Assembly: GCF_013170705.1 (NCBI RefSeq)
Contig: NZ_CP033334.1
Span: 1,899,501-1,963,500, forward strand
From: Mesorhizobium loti
GTDB lineage: Bacteria > Pseudomonadota > Alphaproteobacteria > Rhizobiales > Rhizobiaceae
Reading direction: 5' to 3'
Length of the DNA: 64,000 bases
In this document: one piece after another, positions 7,825-14,998 of the stretch
How positions within the stretch are numbered: position 1 is the stretch's first letter
Layout of the letters: every line of letters begins with the position of its first letter
The notes under the pieces: model-generated
Databases searched by the model: none
Told to the model about the DNA's origin: nothing
What the model saw: only the letters and a program-made list of their open reading frames with translations
Program-made: the position numbers and the translations under genes

Positions 7825-8922
7825 TCAGGGCGTCGCTGGTTTCTGGGCCGTACCCAGCCCTGCCTTCGGCTTTGCCGGCGCGGGAGCCGCGGTCTTCATC
7901 TTCGCCTCGATCCAGCCGCTGTAATTGGCCAGCCGGGTATAGATGCCATAGGCGTCCTTGTGGCCGCAGGCCGCGCTGCCGTCGGCCGGGCCTTCGCCCC
8001 AGCTGACGACGCCGACCTGGACCGGGCCGTCGGCGCCGGTCATGAACAGCGGGCCGCCGCTGTCGCCGTTGCAGGCATCACGCACACCACTGGTGGTACC
8101 GGCGCAGATCATGTTGCCGGTCAGCGGATCGGTCATGTCGGCGGCGATCGCATCGGCGGCGGCATCGATGCCTTTTTCGGAATAGCGCATGCGGTGGGAC
8201 AGATCGCCAAGTGCCGCCTTCAGATCATGCGCGTAGATGGCCTTGATGCCGCTGTTGCAGGTACTGTTCGGCTGCAGATCGAGATCGGCGACCATCAGCG
8301 TGGTCGGGAACGTTCCGTCCTGCATCTTGCCCCAGCCGGTTACGGTGGTCTTGCCGTTGTCGGGGGTCGCCTCGCGCGTAAGCTTGATGGTTGGCGCGTC
8401 GGCCGGCTCGGCAAGCCGGAGCAGGCCGAGGTCGTTGTCGAGCGTCTGCTCGCTGTAACCCTCGTTGACGATGACCTCCACCACCTTGTGGCGCGTGCCT
8501 TCGCTGAGGTCGGTGGCGCCGGTCAGCACTGTGACCGAGTCCGGCGAGATCGGCTCGCCCTTGTCGTTGAGGCAGTGCGCCGCCGTCAGCACCCATTGCG
8601 GCGCGATCAAGCTGCCGCCGCAGAATTGGGCATTGGCCTGCGAGGCCGGGTTCTCGTCCAGCCTGGCGGTGGTGAGGAGTGCGACCTGGAACGGATAGGC
8701 GCCCTTTTCGGCCTGGTTGCCGCCATAGACGCGGTCGGCGCCGTCGGGGTTTTCCGCCGCTGCCTTGGCCCTGGCATCGGTCACCCGCTGCATCGGCGAG
8801 ACGGCCGCCTCCGGCCTGACGGCGCTCTCGTCCGCCCGGACGGTGTTGATGAATGCAACGGCAGCAGCAACGCCGAGCAGCGACGCGGCAGCGATTGGCC
8901 CGAACAGATTTGTGATGTGCAC
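7825..8922 (-). CDS. Secreted trypsin-like serine protease (S1 family)
   Basis: Exported chymotrypsin-fold protease of 365 residues. A GTG start at 8922 is chosen because AGGAGG lies five bases ahead and the protein then opens with a signal peptide (HITNLFGPIAAASLLGVAAA); an upstream in-frame ATG at 9003 would bury it. The catalytic triad is H116 (TAAHC), D164 (DNDLGLL) and S288 (NGDSGGP). D282, six residues before the serine, is the S1-pocket aspartate, so cleavage after Arg or Lys is expected. A proline/alanine-rich tail of about 25 residues ends the protein. It points away from the V8-like protease at 9323, and the two may share control. Confidence 0.88.
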   Translation of the reverse strand: MHITNLFGPIAAASLLGVAAAVAFINTVRADESAVRPEAAVSPMQRVTDARAKAAAENPDGADRVYGGNQAEKGAYPFQVALLTTARLDENPASQANAQFCGGSLIAPQWVLTAAHCLNDKGEPISPDSVTVLTGATDLSEGTRHKVVEVIVNEGYSEQTLDNDLGLLRLAEPADAPTIKLTREATPDNGKTTVTGWGKMQDGTFPTTLMVADLDLQPNSTCNSGIKAIYAHDLKAALGDLSHRMRYSEKGIDAAADAIAADMTDPLTGNMICAGTTSGVRDACNGDSGGPLFMTGADGPVQVGVVSWGEGPADGSAACGHKDAYGIYTRLANYSGWIEAKMKTAAPAPAKPKAGLGTAQKPATP

Positions 8923-9322
8923 CTGAACCTCCTGAGCAACTCTCCCATGCGGATCGGCCCAGGGCATTGTGCAAGGAGGTGTTGCCGGTTCGACGATCCG
9001 CATGCGCGCCGCATCGAAACGGCGCGCGATCGGTCACAAAACCGAATCCCACTTTTGCTAACCGTGCCCGCGAGCAGAACCCGCACAAAATCCTATAGCC
9101 CCCCACGGGCTACGTGGAAGCGATTTGTCATTGCCGATCTTGGATTATTTTAGGCAGTATATCCGTGCAGAATTTTTTTGGCGGGGGCCTTGAAAATGAC
9201 AGCCTAGAAGAACGCTCGCAGGAGATGCTGGCGAGCAAACTCGTTTTTCCGGCGTCACCACGATCTCGACAATATTTCTGTATTTTTATCCAGCCCTTGC
9301 TGACTTTTGGGAGAGTCTCACC
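8923..9322. other. 400-bp divergent control region between two protease genes
   Basis: This gap holds no convincing gene. It must carry the promoters of the two divergent exported proteases. GCGCGCCG (9004-9011) pairs with CGGCGCGC (9020-9027), an 8-bp perfect inverted repeat about 80-105 bp upstream of the trypsin-like gene. The half nearer the V8-like gene is AT-richer, fitting a promoter there, but no clear -35/-10 pair can be assigned. Confidence 0.5.
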
Positions 9323-10417
9323 ATGACAAAACTGACAAACCTCATGATGGTGTCCGCATTGCTTTCCACTGCAATGTGGACGGTCCCGGCTTTCGCCGCC
9401 GATCCTGGCTCCGCCAGTGCCGGTAGTGGCGAAAGTATGCGGGATGTATCTTCAGGCGACTTCAAGGCCGGTCGGGCAAAACCGATCACCACGCCGAAGC
9501 TTACCGACGAAGACAGCCGCGCCGCGCCGCTTGCTGATGAGGCGACGGCTGTCAAATCCTATGGCATCGTCGGACGGTCCGCCGATGGCAAGGAGATCAA
9601 GATCGAGCCGAGCGAAGCTCTGCGCGATCTCATCATCAAGGAGCTGAACGCTCCGGCCAATGGAGCGGATGGGGTCGAGCGCAAGACCGAAGATCCCGGG
9701 CTCGGAGAAGGCGAAGCCGGCCGACAGGTTTTCGGCCCTGATGACCGAGAGCAGGTCAGGAACACCAAGACCTATCCGTTCTCGGCAATCGGCTATCTCG
9801 AAGCCAAATCGCCAAAGACCGGCAGCTATGGCAGCTGCTCGGCAACGCTGATCGGCCCGCGCACGGTGCTCACCGCGGCGCACTGCCTCTACAGCCATGA
9901 GGACAAGGACTGGCTCTCGGAATATCTGTTCGTGCCGGGCCTCAATGGCAGCACTGCCGACGACGCCCCCTTCGGTGCCTTCTCCTATGAAAGCGCCTAT
10001 GTGCTGCAGGGCTTCATCGACAATTACCAGGGCTATTACGGCTCGGTGATCCCGTGGGACCTGGGCATCATCACGCTGAAGCAGGATGTCGGCACCAACC
10101 TTGGCTGGCTTGGCTATGCCAATTATGACGATCTCGGCGACTTCACCGCCAATCTCGTCGGCTACCCCGGCGACAAGCCGATGGGCACGATGTGGAAGAC
10201 AAGCTGCGAAGTGCGTGCCGAGAACATCGCTCCGGAATATTTCCAGTATGACTGCGATACGTTCCCGGGGTCGAGCGGCAGCTCGGTCTATGCCTATGAC
10301 ACGAACTCCAAGCAGCGCATCATCACCGGCGTCAACGTGGCGGAAAGCCCCGACGCGAATACCGCCGTGCGCCTGAACGCCGCGAACGTCCAGTGGATCA
10401 ACAGCCTGTATAAATAA
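9323..10417 (+). CDS. Secreted V8-like serine protease
   Basis: Exported serine peptidase of 364 residues. A signal peptide (MTKLTNLMMVSALLSTAMW..AFA) is followed by a propeptide-like region of about 120 residues and then the protease domain. The triad is visible as H187 (VLTAAHCLY), D246 (IPWDLGII) and S318 (FPGSSGSSVY), the pattern of glutamyl endopeptidase/V8-like enzymes (S1B) rather than GDSGGP trypsins. The start has GGGAG eight bases ahead. Cleavage preference is not certain from sequence. The gene is divergent from a trypsin-like protease gene and close to a secreted caspase operon. Confidence 0.87.
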   Translation: MTKLTNLMMVSALLSTAMWTVPAFAADPGSASAGSGESMRDVSSGDFKAGRAKPITTPKLTDEDSRAAPLADEATAVKSYGIVGRSADGKEIKIEPSEALRDLIIKELNAPANGADGVERKTEDPGLGEGEAGRQVFGPDDREQVRNTKTYPFSAIGYLEAKSPKTGSYGSCSATLIGPRTVLTAAHCLYSHEDKDWLSEYLFVPGLNGSTADDAPFGAFSYESAYVLQGFIDNYQGYYGSVIPWDLGIITLKQDVGTNLGWLGYANYDDLGDFTANLVGYPGDKPMGTMWKTSCEVRAENIAPEYFQYDCDTFPGSSGSSVYAYDTNSKQRIITGVNVAESPDANTAVRLNAANVQWINSLYK

Positions 10418-10442
10418 CACGCGCCCGCGCGGCTGTGAAAAA

Positions 10443-10469
10443 GAGGCGGCGGGTCAATCCCGTCGCCTC
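10443..10469. terminator. Hairpin after the V8-like protease
   Basis: GAGGCGGCGGG pairs with CCCGTCGCCTC (one G-T pair) across a five-base loop, 26 bp after the stop codon. There is no clear U-run after it, so it may be a weak or Rho-assisted terminator. The rest of the gap to 10706 shows nothing recognisable. Confidence 0.5.
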
Positions 10470-10706
10470 GTGCCGATCGTTCCGCACGGGCTTCTCTTGC
10501 ACGAGGCAGGCTCGCCAATTACGCGTGGCTTGCCAAGGGGGCGAGGCATCCAGGGGATCAATGCTGGGCGCGTTGATGCTTTCGATGGTTTTTGCCGATC
10601 CCGCCCCTGTCGGCGGTGCCTGGGCGGAGCGGGTGCAGTTCCTCTCCAGCCATGGCCAACCAGCAGCAGGCACGCATGAGGCGGACGCTGATCCTGGCTT
10701 TTCCCA

Positions 10707-11417
10707 TCACTGTTTGGCTTCAGGCGCCGGTTGCCCATTGCGAACATAAGCCTCGATCGCCGTGGCGAAAGTAGGCGAACCCGCCTTGCGCTGCTTGTCG
10801 ATATAGCCGGCAAAATAACTCCAGAACGAGACGGCATAATCACGAAAATAGGCATCGGTCACCTTGCGCGAGCACAGGTCGCCATCGACGCAAAAGGACA
10901 GACGGTTGAGGAAATAGACGATGCGGTCGAAATTCTCGCCGAAATCGGCGAGCGGCATGTCGCCACCGGAGGCTGTCATCGCCTCGATACCGATGCGTTG
11001 CCGGAAAACCTGTTCTTCCGTCGGCGAGGGGTTGGCGCTGAGCAGATTGTCGTATTTGGCGTTGAGGGCGGAGAGACGATCTTTCAAGGCCCGCTGCGCC
11101 TGCTGGTAGTCCTTGGTTTCCCAGAGCTCGACCAGCGACATGGTCTGTTCGACGCGCTTCTGTTCCTGGTTGGCCAGGAACTGGTAGACCGAGAATGCCA
11201 GGGTGAAGATGATGGCGAAACGCACCAGCATGCCCGACCAGGCATAGACGAGCATGCGCCAGTCGCGATCGGTAAAGGGATTGCTCTCCTTCTTGATCTC
11301 ATGGCTGCTTGGCCAGGGGAAACCTTCCGTGGTCTCCGGCAGCGTCTGCTTCGCCTCCGGCGCCTTGGCGGGCGCGGCCGCCTGTGTCTGTTTCGTCGTG
11401 CCCCCCGGCTTCTTCAT
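10707..11417 (-). CDS. Unknown one-pass membrane protein of the caspase operon
   Basis: Protein of 236 residues not recognised as a named family. It begins with a low-complexity Ala/Lys/Thr/Pro stretch (to about residue 30), has one strong hydrophobic segment near residues 57-82 (MLVYAWSGMLVRFAIIFTLA) and then a charged, helical, coiled-coil-like region (NQEQKRVEQTM...ALKDRLSAL) leading to a globular end. A pair of cysteines (SFCVDGDLC) lies near residue 180. Its ATG overlaps the stop of the 11414 gene as ATGA, so the two are translationally coupled and follow the caspase gene in one transcript. It may anchor or tether the operon products at the inner membrane. Confidence 0.75.
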   Translation of the reverse strand: MKKPGGTTKQTQAAAPAKAPEAKQTLPETTEGFPWPSSHEIKKESNPFTDRDWRMLVYAWSGMLVRFAIIFTLAFSVYQFLANQEQKRVEQTMSLVELWETKDYQQAQRALKDRLSALNAKYDNLLSANPSPTEEQVFRQRIGIEAMTASGGDMPLADFGENFDRIVYFLNRLSFCVDGDLCSRKVTDAYFRDYAVSFWSYFAGYIDKQRKAGSPTFATAIEAYVRNGQPAPEAKQ

Positions 11418-11815
11418 TTGCAGCTGTCCAGTTCGATGGTGGCGGAGGGATCAAGCACGATGCCGGGCGCCTCAAGCTGCTTTTTCAGGCATGCGAGCTG
11501 CGGGCGCGAAACAATGAACTGCACGTCCGGCTCCGCCGGCGCCTTGTTGGGCGACGGCAAGGCTTCGACCACGCCACGTGAGGCGCAGCTCGAGAGATCG
11601 ACCACCACCGCGTCACTGCTGGTCTTGGCGAACTGGTCGTACTGGTCGAGGAAGCACGTTGCCAGTTCCGAATTGATGATCACCTGCTTGGCGCAGAGGC
11701 CACAGCTGTCCTGGGCAGAGGCATTGGCAATCAGCAACAGGCCGCCGGCAAGTCCGGCAACCGTTCCGCGCCAGGAGAAAATAGACTTCGTCACAATCGA
11801 TCCTATCTGCTTCAT
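11414..11815 (-). CDS. Small secreted six-cysteine protein of the caspase operon
   Basis: About 133 residues, family unknown. The product has a signal peptide ending near NASAQ and a mature part of about 100 residues with exactly six cysteines (QDSCGLC, ATCFL, SSCAS, LACLK, DSCK), suggesting three disulfides in the periplasm or outside. ATG 11815 is given; a GTG at 11794 has a better spaced AGGA and gives a more usual signal peptide, so the true start may be there. It lies between the caspase gene and the membrane-protein gene, overlapping the latter by four bases. It could be an inhibitor, partner or substrate of the caspase; this is only suggested by position. Confidence 0.7.
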   Translation of the reverse strand: MKQIGSIVTKSIFSWRGTVAGLAGGLLLIANASAQDSCGLCAKQVIINSELATCFLDQYDQFAKTSSDAVVVDLSSCASRGVVEALPSPNKAPAEPDVQFIVSRPQLACLKKQLEAPGIVLDPSATIELDSCK

Positions 11816-11912
11816 CCTGCCGCTGGGCTCTTGGGTTGCGGCTGGGAATGTTCTCATATCGCGCCAATCACGCAAGAGCCGGCACCAGGGCCGTGCGGCC
11901 CGGCGGCGGAGC

Positions 11913-14114
11913 TCAGGCGCGCGGCACCGTCTCCATCGGGAAGATCATCACCGCGCCCTTCGGGCCGCCCTTGTCGGCAAGCCGCATCACCGAGCGGGTC
12001 GGCGGCGCCATGCCGATATCGGCGAGCATGTCGGAGAAGCTGGCGGGACCGAGGCCGCGCGTTATCGACGTGACGCCCTCCTGTGCCAGGAAGCTCAGAT
12101 CTTCCTTTTCGCTTTCCGGCGGCGCCTCGGTCAGCACCGCGATCATCCGCTCCATGCCGAAGCTGGTGTCGGTGAAGGCGAGCAGCCCTTCCTCCAGCGT
12201 GGCCCGCGGCGCGAGGCGCTCGGCGACGATGTGGGTGATCGAATAGTCGCTGCCGACATAGAGCACGTTGATGTCGACCAGTTGGTCCGAGCTGTTTTTG
12301 GCCAGCACATGCACTTCATCGCCGGGCGAGACGCGCGGCACCACCGACGCCTGCAGCGGCTCCAGGCCATCCTTGTCAAGGCGTTTGACCTGGAACTGGA
12401 CGTCGACGTCCTCGGGCTTGTAGTCGGAGGCCGCCGCCAGCCGCGAAAGGCCGGTGGCGCGGAAGATGGTGCGCAAATTCCTGGTCGTGGCGTCGACCAG
12501 CTTCTGGCGGTCGTCCCGATGGATGATGACCAGCGGCGGCTTGCCGCCGTCCTTCAAGGTCACGTCACCGGACGCCGGCAGGAACCACAGCGCCGGTTTG
12601 CCGGTGGCGTCCCCGGCGGCGCCTGCAATGGCGTTCTCGCGCATCACGGCGAAGCGCAACTCGGCGCTCTTGCCGGGATCGACCAGCTCTATATTGAAGC
12701 CGGTTTCCTTGGCCGCGGCCAGTTCGTCCAGAACCGAATTGACCAGCGTGGTTTCCTTCTCCAGCTCCTTGGCCGCGGCCGGCCGCGCGACGGTGAGCTT
12801 GTAGTCGACGGCGATCTCCGCCACCCGCGCATAGGCGTTGGCGGGAATGTCGGCGAGCTTCAGCGCAGGCTTGTTCTCGAACTCGACCGGCTTGACCTGG
12901 CTCTCCAGGTTCTTTGCCGACCGCACTTCGAGATAGCCGACCGCGTCGGACAGCGACGACAGTGCCGAGGGCAGGATGGCAAGCTTGCTGCCGGGCGTCA
13001 GGCGATGCAGCAGCCCGGCGCCGATCGTCGCCTCACCGTCCTTGACGACGATGGGCCACTGCATGACCGCTTCTGTCTTGTCGGTGCCGAAGACGCGCGC
13101 GTCGAGTTCGCCCTCGAACAGCGGCGTCGGCCGGGTGCGGCTGTCGGCGGAATATTGCTGCAGAACGGCCTGGCCAAGCTGGCGGTAGGTGACGTTGGGG
13201 TTTTCGGCGAGCTTCGACAGGATGGTGAAGGTGAAAAGGCCAAAGCGTGGCGCGTCCGCCGTACCCTTGGGCAGCGGCATCTCCGGCGTCGTCTCCACCG
13301 TCTGAGCGGCGTAGAAGGCGACCAGCTTGCCCTTGGTGATCGGCTCGGCGCCGGTCGGCGTCAGGTTGAAGGCGGGCTTGCGCGTGCCATTCTCGTCAAG
13401 GCCGCGCGATGCGCTTGCGACCGTGTCCTCATAGGTCTTGACGGCCGCCGCCCTTGCGGCCTCGTCGCCGCCGACCAGATCGGCGAATTCGACCTTGCGC
13501 TCCAACTCGTCATCGACCTCGACGGCACGGGTCGCGGTGCCGGAATGGCAGCAGTCGAACACGGCCCAGACAAACGCGCCCTTGTCGCGGATGGCGTCGA
13601 GCGCGTCGCCGATCTCATTGTCGACCAGCGCGTTCGGCACGCCGGCGTCGCGGTTGACCCACTTCTCGATGTCGACCGGCAGGAAAATCTCGTCGAGCCC
13701 GTCGGTCTCGTCGCCCTTGACCATTTCAGGCTGCTGGGCACCGTGGCCCGACAGATGCAGATAGACGAAGTCGTCGCGCTGAACCTTGGCCGCAAGGTCG
13801 GCGAGTGCCGCCTTGATCGCCGCATGGGTCGGCAGTCCTTTGGCGCCGGGCACATCCTTGGCAAGCAGAGTGACGTTCTCCGGCGCGAACCGCACCGGGT
13901 CCGGCACGTTTTTCAGCAGATACTCGTGCACCAGGCCGGCATCGTTCTTCGGCCCGATCAGCCAGTTCCTCTGCGGCAAGGCAGGATATTCGGTGCAAGC
14001 CACCAGCAGCGCATGATAGGTGCGCGATGCCGCAAGGGCCCGGAACGAAACCGTAGCGGCCGCTATCAGCGCGGACGTGCCGACAAGCAGCGTCCGGCGT
14101 GTCAATTTGATCAT
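11913..14114 (-). CDS. Exported caspase-family (C14) protein with carboxy-terminal DUF4384-like region
   Basis: Orthocaspase-like protein of 733 residues. It starts with a Tat-like signal (TRRTLLVGTSALIAAA, cleavage near ALAAS), then the p20 fold at residues 32-300 with catalytic dyad H124 (HLSGHGAQQ) and C189 (FDCCHSG). The remaining ~430 residues contain all-beta stretches; the segment with GDEVHVLAKNSSDQLVDI resembles the DUF4384 region often fused to exported bacterial caspases. Bacterial C14 members usually cleave after basic residues, but that is not shown here. It is first in an operon with a six-cysteine secreted protein and a membrane protein, and two exported serine proteases lie next door. 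A periplasmic or surface role is implied by the signal. Confidence 0.88.
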   Translation of the reverse strand: MIKLTRRTLLVGTSALIAAATVSFRALAASRTYHALLVACTEYPALPQRNWLIGPKNDAGLVHEYLLKNVPDPVRFAPENVTLLAKDVPGAKGLPTHAAIKAALADLAAKVQRDDFVYLHLSGHGAQQPEMVKGDETDGLDEIFLPVDIEKWVNRDAGVPNALVDNEIGDALDAIRDKGAFVWAVFDCCHSGTATRAVEVDDELERKVEFADLVGGDEAARAAAVKTYEDTVASASRGLDENGTRKPAFNLTPTGAEPITKGKLVAFYAAQTVETTPEMPLPKGTADAPRFGLFTFTILSKLAENPNVTYRQLGQAVLQQYSADSRTRPTPLFEGELDARVFGTDKTEAVMQWPIVVKDGEATIGAGLLHRLTPGSKLAILPSALSSLSDAVGYLEVRSAKNLESQVKPVEFENKPALKLADIPANAYARVAEIAVDYKLTVARPAAAKELEKETTLVNSVLDELAAAKETGFNIELVDPGKSAELRFAVMRENAIAGAAGDATGKPALWFLPASGDVTLKDGGKPPLVIIHRDDRQKLVDATTRNLRTIFRATGLSRLAAASDYKPEDVDVQFQVKRLDKDGLEPLQASVVPRVSPGDEVHVLAKNSSDQLVDINVLYVGSDYSITHIVAERLAPRATLEEGLLAFTDTSFGMERMIAVLTEAPPESEKEDLSFLAQEGVTSITRGLGPASFSDMLADIGMAPPTRSVMRLADKGGPKGAVMIFPMETVPRA

Positions 14115-14358
14115 ATTGCTTCCCCAAGCCCGATCGAATTTCCCAAGCGAGATTACCCTCGTCGAGGATTTTGTCAGTATTTTGAATGTTGCCGCTGATC
14201 AGGCCTGCCATAATCAAATGTGCCGGAACGCCGTCGATTGGTCCCGGACAACAACAGAAGAGTAGCAAAGACGACGGTTCGTCGCTATTTGAATGGGATC
14301 GGGCCGTTTGCACCGGCAAACAGCCTGGGGATGGCGCAGAACAAGTTGGAACAGGACC

Positions 14359-14763
14359 ATGGCCGCGAGGGATGTGCTGACGAAAAACCAGTTGTGCGTG
14401 CTCGAGAAGCTCGAGACCGCCAGCGGGCCGCTCAGCGCCTATACCTTGCTCGACCAGTTGCGTGAGCGCGGCTTCCGCGCGCCGCTGCAGGTCTATCGCG
14501 CGCTCGACACGCTGGTGAAGTCCGGCTTTGTGCACCGGCTGGAAAGCATCAATTCCTTCGTTGCCTGCGCCGAGCCGCATGACCACAGTCATTCGATGAC
14601 CGCTTTCGCGATCTGCGACACGTGCGGGCAGGTGACCGAAATGTCGGATCACGACGTCGACCACCGGCTGAACGAATGGGTCAGTTCGACGGGCTTTGCC
14701 GCGAAGAAGGCGGTGATCGAGTTTCGTGGCGTGTGTGCGAAGTGCCGGGCCGAGGCTGCCTGA
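14359..14763 (+). CDS. zur: Fur-family transcriptional regulator, Zur type
   Basis: Metal-sensing repressor of 134 residues. A winged helix fills residues 1-75 (..APLQVYRALDTLVKSGFVHRLES..), followed by the dimer and metal domain with H-rich PHDHSHSM and two CxxC pairs (ICDTCGQ and VCAKCRA) that bind structural zinc. The short form and missing Fur iron-site pattern favour Zur, the zinc uptake regulator. The ATG at 14359 is chosen because upstream codons look non-coding; its ribosome site is weak. It is not beside znuABC here, so its targets are elsewhere. The caspase gene runs divergently from the same gap. Confidence 0.85.
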   Translation: MAARDVLTKNQLCVLEKLETASGPLSAYTLLDQLRERGFRAPLQVYRALDTLVKSGFVHRLESINSFVACAEPHDHSHSMTAFAICDTCGQVTEMSDHDVDHRLNEWVSSTGFAAKKAVIEFRGVCAKCRAEAA

Positions 14764-14807
14764 AGTCTAGTCAGTGATAAGAAAATCTTCGATGCTGGAG
14801 GGGCAGC

Positions 14808-14955
14808 CCCTCTGTCCTGCCGGACATCTCCCCCCTCAAGTGGGGAGATCAGCTGTCGTTTCTGCCTTCGCCAATTACCCTATGCTGAAATAAAAGCGCT
14901 GCCCGCGAAGATGCCGATCTCCCCCTGTGGGGGAGATGCCCGGCAGGGCAGAGGG
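14808..14955. repeat. 148-bp MITE-like inverted repeat element
   Basis: The 27-base end at 14808-14834 matches the reverse complement of 14929-14955 at 25 of 27 positions. Each arm also contains its own small hairpin (14826-14849 and 14917-14938, ATCTCC..GGAGAT type). The interior is AT-richer (..CCAATTACCCTATGCTGAAATAAAAG..). This matches the look of rhizobial intergenic mosaic or MITE elements. It fills most of the gap between zur and the end of polA and has no coding capacity. Confidence 0.8.
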
Positions 14956-14998
14956 ATGTGAAGGAACGCGACCTGGTGGCCGCGGGCGCCTCACAGCC

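Noticed and set aside
7825..14114. Anti-phage defence (caspase plus trypsin-like protease) interpretation
   Set aside because: All key proteins carry export signals, and no sensor, gasdermin, nuclease or nucleotide cyclase is present. Defence caspases act in the cytosol.
10731..14198. An open frame of 1155 codons on the plus strand
   Set aside because: It lies antisense to the caspase operon, has Arg/Gly/Asp-rich shadow composition, no ribosome site, and the minus-strand genes have clear domains and signals.
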